This document shows, piece by piece, positions 1-6,724 of a stretch of 35,498 nt of DNA. The notes below the pieces were generated by a model. That model searched no databases, had not been told where the DNA came from, and saw nothing but the letters and a program-made list of their open reading frames with translations. A program made the translations under genes and the position numbers. The number at the start of each line of letters is the position of its first letter. Within the stretch, counting starts at the first letter, position 1. The stretch spans positions 1-35,498 of the IMG/VR virus record IMGVR_UViG_3300032288_001775, one strand, 5' to 3'. Source of the stretch: a virus.

Positions 1-62
1 AAATGTATATTGAATTCTTTCTTGAACGAACATTCTCTACATTCGTATTCGTATGTAGGCAT
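1..62 (-). CDS. FmdB-type zinc-ribbon protein, N-terminus only (cut by window edge)
   Basis: The gene starts with ATG at 62, sharing one base with the stop of the preceding 55-aa gene (TAATG). The 20 visible residues begin MPTYEYECRECSFKKEF. MPTYEYEC-x2-C is the hallmark N-terminus of the FmdB/CxxC_CxxC_SSSS zinc-ribbon family. These are small putative regulatory or metal-binding proteins that are common in bacteria and phages. The second Cys pair would lie beyond the window. It is the last visible gene of the replication operon. The family call is good; the function is unknown. Confidence 0.75.
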   Translation of the reverse strand, partial: MPTYEYECRECSFKKEFNIH

Positions 63-229
63 TAGCCCTTCTTCTTTTTCTTTCGTGCAACTGCAGCGTT
101 GTCTATTAGGTTTGGGTATGGACGACCAGCAGCTTTGGCACGAGCACGTGCCTGAGCTTTCTCTTCTGGTGTCAATGGAGTGGATGTCTTCTTTGGATTG
201 GTTGTTTTCCAGAAAGGTTTCTTCTTCAT
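62..229 (-). CDS. Small basic protein, 55 aa
   Basis: The ATG at 229 overlaps the stop of the sigma-like gene (TAATG) and the stop at 62 overlaps the next start in the same way, so the frame is locked by its neighbours. The product begins MKKKPFWKTT, has a central PEEKAQARARAKAAGRPYPN segment and ends in a run of five lysines and a glycine. It is strongly basic at both ends and probably binds nucleic acid or is largely unstructured. Its position between a sigma-like gene and a zinc-ribbon gene suggests an accessory of transcription or replication, but no function is assigned. Confidence 0.75.
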   Translation of the reverse strand: MKKKPFWKTTNPKKTSTPLTPEEKAQARARAKAAGRPYPNLIDNAAVARKKKKKG

Positions 230-867
230 TAGTATGGTGTTGCCCCTCCGAGATACTCAGTTATATCTCTTAGTCCCTTGTTGATAATCTGCTCCACTCT
301 TTGTGGAGAGATGTCCCATTCTTTTGCAATCTCAGCAAGAGGTGCATCAGTTGAGTATTTAGTTTTTAATATCTGATGTGTTCGTAAGTCTAGCTTCTTC
401 ATTGCTCTGTCTACATCAGCCAGCATAGCCAATAGGTTATTACCTTCACTGGCTTGCCTCTTAGCTTTAACGCCATGGATATCTGGGTCCATCACTTGGT
501 TAGTTAAGTGAGCATCATCAGAACCAATAACCTTAATAAGAGTTTCAATCATAGCCAAGCGGTAGAAGTATTCATCACCTAACTCATAACCAAGCGCACG
601 AGCTTTCTCTTTGCGAGCGTATCGCTCGCCTGCCCTGCGTATGAATGTGCTGAATGCTTTGTATCCTTGCTTGCGTTCTATCTCATCCTCACGCATTAGG
701 TATTCGGATACTTTATCTTTACGCTTCCATGCATATTCATTCATAGCCTGCTTAACATCTTCAAGCTCAACAAACCTGTGATATCTTTTTGCTATACCCC
801 AAGCAATGGTGCTTGTTATGTCATTGATTGCAGACCAAATCTCATGGTCTTTGTCTAGGTCAGTCAA
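229..867 (-). CDS. RNA polymerase sigma-factor-like protein (region 4 HTH)
   Basis: The product is 212 aa. The C-terminal 60 residues contain LDLRTHQILKTKYSTDAPLAEIA followed by EWDISPQRVEQIINKGLRDI. This has the helix-turn-helix layout and sequence character of sigma70 region 4, which binds the -35 element. The N-terminal half is helical and charged (around ELEDVKQAMNEYAWKRK) and may correspond to a reduced region 2. At 212 aa it is the size of a small alternative sigma factor. It overlaps the endonuclease VII gene by 8 bases. It could redirect host RNA polymerase to phage promoters, but a plain HTH regulator is also possible. Confidence 0.7.
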   Translation of the reverse strand: MTDLDKDHEIWSAINDITSTIAWGIAKRYHRFVELEDVKQAMNEYAWKRKDKVSEYLMREDEIERKQGYKAFSTFIRRAGERYARKEKARALGYELGDEYFYRLAMIETLIKVIGSDDAHLTNQVMDPDIHGVKAKRQASEGNNLLAMLADVDRAMKKLDLRTHQILKTKYSTDAPLAEIAKEWDISPQRVEQIINKGLRDITEYLGGATPY

Positions 868-1150
868 GGGATTTCACCAAGTATTCAACAGACCTAAGCA
901 TTAATTTAATATCATCATTGAGTAAACCAAGAGCACGATTGTGATTAGAACAAAGCAAGCCACGCACCTTGCCAGTTGCATGGTCGTGGTCTATATCAAG
1001 AGCTCGCTTGCCTTCTGGTTTCTTGCCACAGATGTGGCAACCACCATCTTGTTCTTCAAGCATACGTTCGTAATCTTCCACGCTAATTCCATACATACGG
1101 ATACGTGAGATACGTTGCTCTTCGTAAGTCTTATTCCGATTTCTTGGCAT
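860..1150 (-). CDS. Endonuclease VII family (HNH, Holliday-junction resolving)
   Basis: The product is 96 aa from the ATG at 1150. It carries C38-x2-C41 (GCHICGKK), the core LDIDHDHATGKVRGLLC (D52, D54, H55, D56, H57, C67) and N69-H70-N71. This is the zinc-bound beta-beta-alpha metal fold of T4 gp49-type recombination endonuclease VII, which cleaves branched DNA before packaging. A GTG at 1168 would add six residues, but it has no ribosome-binding site and lengthens the overlap with the upstream gene, so the ATG is preferred. The gene is small but has the whole nuclease core. It lies beside other recombination nucleases in this operon. Confidence 0.88.
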   Translation of the reverse strand: MPRNRNKTYEEQRISRIRMYGISVEDYERMLEEQDGGCHICGKKPEGKRALDIDHDHATGKVRGLLCSNHNRALGLLNDDIKLMLRSVEYLVKSLD

Positions 1151-1469
1151 ACTTAGCCCACACCCCACGCTGTACCATTAGTGCGATGATGGCGTAATTA
1201 GCCAGGTCAACAAACGAATCTTCAAGAGATTCGTTCTTAGGTTTCTCTGACTTGGGACTATAGATAAGATTCTTTAATCTCTCTAGCTTGTCCGACATAC
1301 GTACCATCAGCCCATTGGTTGCGCCACCTGGTGCATGCCAGATGTTGTATGGACCATAATCAATTTGTTTCTTTACTAGAATCGCAAGCAATTCATCGTA
1401 GATTTTTTGAGCATCCTCTTCGAATTGCAGGATGGTAGTATCTTCAGACAACGAGCTCCCTCTATTCAT
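1131..1469 (-). CDS. DUF1599 / nucleotide-modification-associated (Nmad1-like) protein
   Basis: The product is 112 aa. The diagnostic stretch runs from KKQIDYGPYNI through GLMVRMSDKLERLKNL to ESLEDSFVDLANYAIIALM. This matches the phage DUF1599/Nmad1 family, all-alpha and MazG-like, where the E, D and N side chains could coordinate Mg2+ and a nucleotide. Relatives occur near nucleotide-metabolism or base-modification genes, and a role in the nucleotide pool is inferred. The ATG at 1469 overlaps the TOPRIM gene by 8 bases, and no clear ribosome-binding site is seen, so translation is probably coupled. Confidence 0.7.
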   Translation of the reverse strand: MNRGSSLSEDTTILQFEEDAQKIYDELLAILVKKQIDYGPYNIWHAPGGATNGLMVRMSDKLERLKNLIYSPKSEKPKNESLEDSFVDLANYAIIALMVQRGVWAKYAKKSE

Positions 1470-2109
1470 CCAGTGCGTTAATCAACTTAGTTAACGCTTG
1501 AGCTCCTTGGCTGACAATTATACTATTAACGTCACTATCAGGCGGTAGCGACACGCGGATGGCTTGAGGTATTGCATCAGATAAACGGCGGGCTAGTTCT
1601 TGTCCTGGGTTAGAACCATCTTCCTTGGCATCGTTATCGGTGGCTATAACCACACGACCAATGCCGTCAAAACAACGGCTAAAGTGAGGCTTCCAAGCAT
1701 TAACGCCAGCCACAGCGACAGCAGGATGACCAGCAAGGGTAGCAGATATCGCATCAATCTCTCCTTCTACAATCAATACTTCATGGACAGCATGAAGGAT
1801 AGCACTGACGTTATATAGGTGGTGCTTCTGACCAGTAGGAATCATATACTTTGGGTCGCCGTCATCTATACGGCGGAACTTAAATCCAACTACACCTGAC
1901 TCTGTTATGTATGGGATAGATAGGTGATGCTTCAACCTATCTTCATGACCAGGTGCAGGGTCAACCACATACCCAAGCTTGAACTGTTCGGCTCCGTTAA
2001 GGATGCCACGCTTCTCAAGGTATGCCTCGGCTGGTGAACCAGCAAGGTTGGCATGATATGTGTTGGCTGCTTTAGTCCAAAGGTCTATGAGCTTTTGATT
2101 TGGTTTCAC
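1462..2109 (-). CDS. DNA primase TOPRIM (catalytic) protein
   Basis: The product is 215 aa. A DnaG-like core begins with SPAEAYLEKRGI and the IPYIT segment, followed by the TOPRIM domain: VLIVEGEIDAISA with the catalytic Glu at 115-120, and VVIATDND at 153-160 as the metal-binding Asp motif. It would synthesise RNA primers at the replication fork. It has no CHC2 zinc finger; that domain is encoded separately at 2636-2965, with the HslV-like gene between. The start is GTG and overlaps the preceding stop (GTGA), so translation is coupled. The domain call is secure; activity with the separate zinc-finger protein is inferred. Confidence 0.88.
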   Translation of the reverse strand: MKPNQKLIDLWTKAANTYHANLAGSPAEAYLEKRGILNGAEQFKLGYVVDPAPGHEDRLKHHLSIPYITESGVVGFKFRRIDDGDPKYMIPTGQKHHLYNVSAILHAVHEVLIVEGEIDAISATLAGHPAVAVAGVNAWKPHFSRCFDGIGRVVIATDNDAKEDGSNPGQELARRLSDAIPQAIRVSLPPDSDVNSIIVSQGAQALTKLINALDE

Positions 2110-2639
2110 TTCTTCTCCTGCCTATGCACAACAAATGGAGGGGCAGTATACACATCATTCTTGGCTGCTATCTGCATTGCTTTCTTCCAGTTAGCACCAG
2201 ATGCGAGAGCACCTATGGCATAGGAAGACCCAGAACCTAAGCCATAGATGCCATCGTCGCGTAGGAAGACTGAGTATGTATCATCTACTTCATAGATGGT
2301 TCCATTCACAGCCATTAAAAATAAGAATTCATATTCATCTGTCTTCTCATCGTGAACGAATCCGTTATCACGTAAGCATTCACGCATGTTAGGGATGACA
2401 GTTGTAATCATAAAATGATAGATGTCTTTTGTGTTAGCTGGTATGGCTGGTGGTTTCCATATGTGTTGGACTATGTCACAGGGTTGAGTAGTGCCAGCAC
2501 CAGCGATTAGAAACTTACCGCGTTTAGTAATCTTAGTTACGATTGGATGTGAGTAAGGGCGACCCTTCTCAGTTGTAGTTCTACTATCGGCTGCAATTAA
2601 GCAGCCGTCTGGTTCTTGAATACCAATGATTGTTGTCAT
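2106..2639 (-). CDS. HslV / proteasome beta-like Ntn-hydrolase peptidase
   Basis: The product is 177 aa, the usual HslV size. The N-terminus MTTIIGI would expose Thr2 as the catalytic nucleophile once Met is removed. CLIAADSRTT places an Asp at mature position 17, the canonical HslV/beta-subunit position, and ITKRGKFLIAGAG resembles the strand and Gly-rich stretch around the catalytic Lys (Lys35 here, Lys33 in relatives). YGLGSGSSYAIGAL at about 132-145 matches the conserved G-S-G segment. No HslU-type ATPase is seen in the window, so it may use a host unfoldase or act alone. Both ends overlap primase genes by 4 bases (ATGA and GTGA). The fold call is strong; the substrate is unknown. Confidence 0.85.
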   Translation of the reverse strand: MTTIIGIQEPDGCLIAADSRTTTEKGRPYSHPIVTKITKRGKFLIAGAGTTQPCDIVQHIWKPPAIPANTKDIYHFMITTVIPNMRECLRDNGFVHDEKTDEYEFLFLMAVNGTIYEVDDTYSVFLRDDGIYGLGSGSSYAIGALASGANWKKAMQIAAKNDVYTAPPFVVHRQEKK

Positions 2640-2965
2640 CTAACTGACCGCAATCTAGGTGGAGTCCAACGACTACTGGACTTACGTCCACGTGTCGGAG
2701 CTGGGCTCTTCGACTCCTTACCTATGTTCTTCTCTGCCCATTTACGAGCGTCTGAGTATGTTAAGTTTTCACGAGCCATGACAATCTGTATACCAGCGCC
2801 ACGTCCGCTACATGCATAACATACCCAGACACCCTTCTCCGAATTAACCGAAGCAGACTTATGTGAGTCATCATGTACAGGACAAAAGATGGATTTGTCC
2901 CCACCTAGCGGTAGGTCTAATCCGTAATGACGAAAGACTGCTTCAAGAAATTCGGGTTGGTTCAT
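2636..2965 (-). CDS. DNA primase CHC2 zinc-finger protein
   Basis: The product is 109 aa. Cys28-x2-His31 (CPVHDDSHKSASVN) and Cys49-x2-Cys52 (VWVCYACSGRGAG) form the CHC2 zinc ribbon by which DnaG-type primases recognise template DNA. The tail is basic and Pro/Ser-rich (TRGRKSSSRWTPPRLR). The TOPRIM part follows one gene later at 1462-2109, so the primase consists of two proteins. The stop overlaps the HslV-like start (ATGA), and the ATG at 2965 lies three bases after the transglycosylase stop. A functional pair with the TOPRIM protein is inferred from domain content and position. Confidence 0.88.
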   Translation of the reverse strand: MNQPEFLEAVFRHYGLDLPLGGDKSIFCPVHDDSHKSASVNSEKGVWVCYACSGRGAGIQIVMARENLTYSDARKWAEKNIGKESKSPAPTRGRKSSSRWTPPRLRSVR

Positions 2966-2968
2966 GAC

Positions 2969-3349
2969 CTAATACCAATTCCTTTCCTGATGGAACCTGT
3001 ACGCTTCGCACCAAGTGTCGTATCGATGTAGCACATACTTGTGTGCTTCCTGTGTTTGTTTGAGTAATGACCACCCTGGTTTTGCCCAGAGTAATTGCCA
3101 TACTCCACGTGCTCCACTCGACTTGTTGAGGGAGTCCACGTTGTATCGGCTCTCCTTGTATGCAATGCGAATCGCACACTGAGCCTCGCGTTTGTTGGTT
3201 GTGACTTGTGTTAACGCTAACTCCACTCGTTCCTTTTTGTCCGTGACTACAGACAACCTCTTCTCGAATGTAAGTTCTGGCGATAACGCTTGGGCTGGTG
3301 CTGCTATTGGCAGCATCGTTCCAAGTATAGTCACTAGCACTAACCGCAT
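2969..3349 (-). CDS. Secreted lytic transglycosylase-like protein
   Basis: The product is 126 aa. Residues 1-21 form a signal peptide (hydrophobic core, then APAQA before a likely cleavage site). The mature part has the lysozyme-like SLT signature YKESRYNVDSLNKSSGARGVWQL, with Glu66 as probable catalytic acid, and ends with the aromatic C-terminal segment FHQERNWY. It would cut peptidoglycan glycan strands outside the membrane. The ATG at 3349 has a good AGAGGT site five bases upstream. Its place in the replication operon, far from the lysis genes, is odd and could mean an early wall-remodelling role. Overlapping longer frames on the same strand carry no such motif. Confidence 0.75.
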   Translation of the reverse strand: MRLVLVTILGTMLPIAAPAQALSPELTFEKRLSVVTDKKERVELALTQVTTNKREAQCAIRIAYKESRYNVDSLNKSSGARGVWQLLWAKPGWSLLKQTQEAHKYVLHRYDTWCEAYRFHQERNWY

Positions 3350-3387
3350 AGTTACCTCTTTTCATTTTGTGAAACTCTGTCACAGCT

Positions 3388-3741
3388 TCACTGATGTCCA
3401 TTGTAACCTGCCTGTTTTAGCAGATTCACCCAGAGTTCCGCAGGCATTACTGCATACGACTCTGAGATATTAGATGTGCCACGCTTTTTAATTAGCACAA
3501 CTCCTGTTTCTGCATCCGCATGAATCATCTCATCTTCCAACTCTTTGAGATAACCAGGGATGTTTATTCTTTTTTCATTCTTACATTCTATAACAACACC
3601 ATCGATACCATCAATGTCGCCCACGTCATCGTGACGACCAGCACCGTAAGCTCGCTCAGCACATGGGTAGCCCATGCTGATGAGCCATTTGACTACATCA
3701 CGTTCGTACTGTGAGCCCTTGCGTTTGGATGGTGTAGTCAT
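3388..3741 (-). CDS. Holliday-junction resolvase-like PD-(D/E)XK nuclease (Hjc-like)
   Basis: The product is 117 aa. The order KGSQYERDVVKWL, GDIDGIDGVVIECKNEKR and a later GVVLIKKR strand matches compact Hjc/VRR-NUC-type nucleases: an N-terminal Glu, then D-x(n)-E-x-K with Glu and Lys in the ECK motif. It would resolve branched DNA. The operon also encodes endonuclease VII, so two unrelated resolvase folds may coexist. The start shares one base with the stop of the small 49-aa gene (TAATG). Confidence 0.75.
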   Translation of the reverse strand: MTTPSKRKGSQYERDVVKWLISMGYPCAERAYGAGRHDDVGDIDGIDGVVIECKNEKRINIPGYLKELEDEMIHADAETGVVLIKKRGTSNISESYAVMPAELWVNLLKQAGYNGHQ

Positions 3742-3890
3742 TAGTATTCAATCGAAATCCAGAATGGTCCAAGGTCTATGTTTGCAGAGAACCTATCAAT
3801 ACAAAACCCAACTGCAAACCTAGAAAAACTATATCCAAAATGTAACCATAGTTTACCGACTCTAATCTCTATAGAATTAAAAGCTTTCAT
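3741..3890 (-). CDS. Small hypothetical protein, 49 aa
   Basis: The ATG at 3890 overlaps the WhiB stop as ATGA, and the TAA shares a base with the next start. This double coupling is the main reason to call it. The product starts MKAFNSIEIRVGKLWLHFGY and ends FWISIEY. It is rich in aromatic residues and looks like a small beta-structured protein. It has no Cys-pair motif or clear membrane segment. It is not recognised; being encoded directly after WhiB, it may act with that regulator, but this is only positional. Confidence 0.7.
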   Translation of the reverse strand: MKAFNSIEIRVGKLWLHFGYSFSRFAVGFCIDRFSANIDLGPFWISIEY

Positions 3891-4153
3891 ACGTAATCCT
3901 TTACTAGTATCTCTTGAATAATTATATTTCTTTTACGCCTAATACTTCTGCGTTCCATTGGGGTAGTCCCACCCCACATGCCATAAGCTTCGTGCCTTAC
4001 AGCCCATTCCAGACATTCATTCTTAACCACGCAACTGCCACATATCTTGCGTGAGTATGTATATATATCAGTACCACTTCCTCCTTCTTCTGGAAAGAAG
4101 AACTCAATACCAATCTCTCTACACAACCCCCTGGTCAAGTCTGGAAATTTCAT
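3887..4153 (-). CDS. WhiB-family transcriptional regulator
   Basis: The product is 88 aa. It has the four iron-sulfur ligands Cys11 and Cys38-x2-Cys41-x5-Cys47, the conserved GMWGG turn at 58-62, and a basic tail (ERRSIRRKRN) that binds DNA in this family. WhiB proteins are restricted to Actinobacteria and their phages and usually act with the main sigma factor, so this gene is the strongest host clue in the window. The ATG at 4153 has a good AAAGGGA site. It overlaps the upstream gene by 35 bases. Phage WhiB proteins can compete with host WhiB regulators; whether this one activates or represses cannot be seen. Confidence 0.93.
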   Translation of the reverse strand: MKFPDLTRGLCREIGIEFFFPEEGGSGTDIYTYSRKICGSCVVKNECLEWAVRHEAYGMWGGTTPMERRSIRRKRNIIIQEILVKDYV

Positions 4154-4547
4154 CTGTGTTTCCCTTTCGTAGTAACTTCATTGCGGACAATAAGTTTTCT
4201 ATCGTAACCAAGTAACCTTTACTTCGGTTCGGGGGAATCTCACAAGTAATCTCATGACCCCAGTTCTTGACTACATATCTTACGTAATCTGTCGGAACCA
4301 TAATCACGCCTTCTTCTAAGACGAATGCCCAGTAATCAGCTTGCGTTACTGATAAACCAGATGGTTCCCAAGATTGGGATTTAAGATACCAGCACTCAAC
4401 CTCAATGTAAACATTGTTTGTCTTGTGCCACTTGCGGTCACGCTTTACTTCAACAGTTTTACCATTGGTCAGAAGTTGTTCAACTAGTTTCTCACCTTCA
4501 CGACCATATGAGAAATCTAAATCGAAACTTGATTTAGTTACTTCCAT
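4119..4547 (-). CDS. Putative PD-(D/E)XK-like nuclease of unknown function
   Basis: The product is 142 aa. An N-terminal SYGREGEKLVEQLL helix precedes TVEVKRDRKWHKTNNVYIEVECW. The E-x-K (VEVKRD) and the later IEVEC strand resemble the catalytic strands of PD-(D/E)XK enzymes, with the helix Glu as a further ligand. The C-terminal half (GLSVTQADYWAFVLEEGVIMVP) fits the remaining beta strands. It overlaps the helicase gene by 10 bases and WhiB by 35. It may be a third nuclease of the replication operon; the assignment rests on motif pattern only. Confidence 0.5.
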   Translation of the reverse strand: MEVTKSSFDLDFSYGREGEKLVEQLLTNGKTVEVKRDRKWHKTNNVYIEVECWYLKSQSWEPSGLSVTQADYWAFVLEEGVIMVPTDYVRYVVKNWGHEITCEIPPNRSKGYLVTIENLLSAMKLLRKGNTDEISRLDQGVV

Positions 4548-5371
4548 TGGCTCATCGTCCTTGCTCTAAACAATTCTGTCGATGAGTTATACAGAGTCAT
4601 CTTGCTAGCTTCTGCTGCCAGCGTTATGTACTCTTCAGCATTCGGGTCAGCTTTACCGTGACGATTCTTCACGACAGCCACACGATAAACATTAGATGCG
4701 CTATCCAGCGCCACGGATAAGACGAGTTCTGGTAGGGCTGCAACCTTGCCCATCAGAGCCTTACGTGGCGCTGGGTAGTTTGGCTTAGACATCTTCTCGT
4801 TCTCCGACACATGGTGAAGAACGATGAAGGCAGTTTCATATTCACGAGCCATATAGTGGAACGCTGACATTGCATCACGCAATGCAGTCCACTCATTGTC
4901 GCTTGATGAAGCGACGTTCATTAAGTTGTCAACATACACCGCCACAGGTGCAGCACCGTGCAGTTCAATCCACGCTTCGATTTCTTCCTCGATGTCTTGT
5001 AACGAGGGCGCTGGGTCGAAGGCAAACCGAACATGTCCTGCACCTTCAGCCAATGCATCTTCAAGAAGAACACTGGCTTCAGTATCCATGATTCTCTCAA
5101 CGTCAGACACTTCTCTGTCCATAATGATTGCGCCTGCACGAGTCGCTATTGTTCTTGAATCAGAGTCCGCTGAGATATATAACGCTGGAACTTTGGAGGC
5201 GATGGCATACCACAATGCAATCAGTGTCTTACCGCCACCTGGCTGTCCTGCAATCAAATGCAGTTGAGCCTGACGGAAGGCAACTTGACTTGCGGTAAGA
5301 GCAGGGAGCACCTCTGGTAATTGCTTACCAGCAGGTGACTCCACACCGACTACTTGTAGTAGTGAACGCAT
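4538..5371 (-). CDS. DnaB/RecA-like ATPase, probable replicative helicase
   Basis: The product is 277 aa. Walker A is GQPGGGKT at 42-49. A Walker B-like strand APVAVYVDNL lies near 139-148, and YETAFIVLHH then resembles the DnaB/RecA sensor region (the H4/KaiC-type core). It lacks the N-terminal primase-interacting domain of full DnaB and is shorter than the usual 400-450 aa, so it is a minimal RecA-fold motor. It could unwind DNA at the fork, or be a KaiC/RadA-like recombination ATPase. The primase, resolvase and Cas4-like genes nearby favour a replication role. Confidence 0.75.
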   Translation of the reverse strand: MRSLLQVVGVESPAGKQLPEVLPALTASQVAFRQAQLHLIAGQPGGGKTLIALWYAIASKVPALYISADSDSRTIATRAGAIIMDREVSDVERIMDTEASVLLEDALAEGAGHVRFAFDPAPSLQDIEEEIEAWIELHGAAPVAVYVDNLMNVASSSDNEWTALRDAMSAFHYMAREYETAFIVLHHVSENEKMSKPNYPAPRKALMGKVAALPELVLSVALDSASNVYRVAVVKNRHGKADPNAEEYITLAAEASKMTLYNSSTELFRARTMSQWK

Positions 5372-5373
5372 TG

Positions 5374-5838
5374 TTAGCCTTTAGTCCAGATTGTTTCTGC
5401 TTCAGCAACACCTGGCTTAAATGGCTTTGGTCCCTTGGCTGGGTCAAACCAACCAACGTAAGCCTTACCAGCTTTAGATACGCCCTTCTTCTTGGCGTAC
5501 TTGCCACGTCCATCTGGTAAGTCTGGGGCATCTGGGTGTCCGTATGTCCACTCATTGCCGTACTTGTCTTTGACTACCTCAATTGATTGAGGTGATGATG
5601 ATGTTGGCTGAGGATTCATGCCAGCATCTTGGAGAGCTTGGATAGCCTGCTCCATATTAGGTGCATATGCATTACCTGTTGGTCGATTAACCAACAAAGC
5701 TTGCAGACTTTGCGCTTCACTGATTGCCTCAATAGCTGCATTCAGATTAGCTTTGAATTCGGCAACACTGTTACCTCGGACGGTAAACAAGTCCTGCCCA
5801 TTTAGCTTGCCAGTATATGAAAACGTAGATTCAGTCAT
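5374..5838 (-). CDS. Hypothetical replication-operon protein, 154 aa
   Basis: This protein is not recognised. The N-terminal 55 residues look like beta strands followed by a helix (FSYTGKLNGQDLFTVRGNSVAEFKANL). A Pro/Ser/Gln linker follows near 75-85, and the C-terminal half is rich in Gly, Lys and Trp (GNEWTYGHPDAP, AYVGWFDPAKG). A compact domain plus flexible tail next to the Cas4-like nuclease and helicase genes would suit a single-strand DNA-binding or recombination partner, but no OB-fold signature is evident. The stop lies two bases before the helicase start. Confidence 0.6.
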   Translation of the reverse strand: MTESTFSYTGKLNGQDLFTVRGNSVAEFKANLNAAIEAISEAQSLQALLVNRPTGNAYAPNMEQAIQALQDAGMNPQPTSSSPQSIEVVKDKYGNEWTYGHPDAPDLPDGRGKYAKKKGVSKAGKAYVGWFDPAKGPKPFKPGVAEAETIWTKG

Positions 5839-6513
5839 CTACTTTTTCCTTTCCTTCCCCTTTGTTGTAGGTATTTGCAGAGGGAAATCTTTTGAGCCCA
5901 TTGCTGGACACTTCTCTTGGAATGAACACATCTTACAGTTTTCTCCAACCGATGGTGGGAACCAACCTTTAGACACGGAGTCATTCATCGCACCAAATAC
6001 ATAATCAAAGTAATCAATACTCAAATGCGATAAGTCAAACAGGTCATCGAGCTGACCTTGTCTTGTCATAAAGAATGCACCGAACTTTGGGCGAATGCCA
6101 TATATCTTTTCAATACCGCTGGCATACAAGCCAGCTTGAATCATACCGAACGGTGTCCTAGCACCAGTCTTGAAGTCGACTATTACTAAGTCTTCCCCCA
6201 CTTGGTAAATGACATCAATGACAAAGCGTACAGGTGTGCCTCCGAAATGCACACTTGCATCCCATTCGATGCCAGGACGACCGTCGGGCAGGGTGGCGAT
6301 TTGCCAACCAGATTGAGCATACCACTTCTGATAAGCCTCAACCTGCTTGAGTCCATCGCTCTGCCAGAACGCCAGGTCTTCCCCATCTGGGCGAGCTACG
6401 GTCTTACGACCTGCAGTCTTCCAATCAGAACTGGGAACACCTGTTTGTTCTTCGGTAACTCTAACAGATTCATTAAATACTTCAAGCCATTTTTCAGTTA
6501 AACTCATCATCAT
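5839..6513 (-). CDS. Cas4/RecB-like exonuclease, C-terminal catalytic part
   Basis: The product is 224 aa. FVIDVIY (Asp100) and LVIVDFKTG (Asp113-x-Lys115) are the PD-(D/E)XK catalytic residues, and QAGLYASGI is the Gln/Tyr (QxxxY) motif. Three cysteines near the end (CKMCSFQEKC) match the C-terminal iron-sulfur ligands of Cas4/AddB nucleases. The first ligand Cys and the N-terminal helix are missing and are encoded two genes upstream at 6690-6890. Three successive ATGs open the gene; the third sits best behind AAGGA. The catalytic centre looks complete, so a two-protein enzyme is plausible. Confidence 0.85.
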   Translation of the reverse strand: MMMSLTEKWLEVFNESVRVTEEQTGVPSSDWKTAGRKTVARPDGEDLAFWQSDGLKQVEAYQKWYAQSGWQIATLPDGRPGIEWDASVHFGGTPVRFVIDVIYQVGEDLVIVDFKTGARTPFGMIQAGLYASGIEKIYGIRPKFGAFFMTRQGQLDDLFDLSHLSIDYFDYVFGAMNDSVSKGWFPPSVGENCKMCSFQEKCPAMGSKDFPLQIPTTKGKERKK

Positions 6514-6724
6514 CCTTCGGAGTGTAGTCTGGGTTATCTATGGGGGTGGGGGTAGTCATCGGCGACCCACAGGTCGCACAGAAGGAATCAGTAAACCACA
6601 TAACAAGTTCATAGTCTTGGAAGATGGCACGGATAATCTGTATGTTGGAGCCACAGTTAATACACTCATTGCTGGGTATTCCCCGCTGGTCAATTAGATT
6701 CTTGCTGGGTTCTATAGAGCTCAT
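6494..6724 (-). CDS. Zinc-ribbon protein lodged between two halves of a Cas4-like nuclease
   Basis: The product is 76 aa with two Cys pairs: ECINCGS at about 20-25 and FCATCGSP at about 48-55. This is a typical four-Cys zinc ribbon with a short aromatic beta segment between (DYELVMWFTDS). The tail is acidic (DDDEF). It overlaps the N-terminal nuclease fragment by 35 bases and the C-terminal fragment by 20. The function is unknown. It could be a nuclease cofactor or a small cargo gene that interrupted the nuclease gene. Confidence 0.68.
   Translation of the reverse strand: MSSIEPSKNLIDQRGIPSNECINCGSNIQIIRAIFQDYELVMWFTDSFCATCGSPMTTPTPIDNPDYTPKDDDEFN

Noticed and set aside
2943-3401. A longer leftward frame (152 codons) overlapping the transglycosylase-like gene
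   Set aside because: It has no family pattern and a low-complexity Thr/Ser/Gln make-up. The 126-aa frame has a signal peptide, a good ribosome-binding site and the SLT motif.
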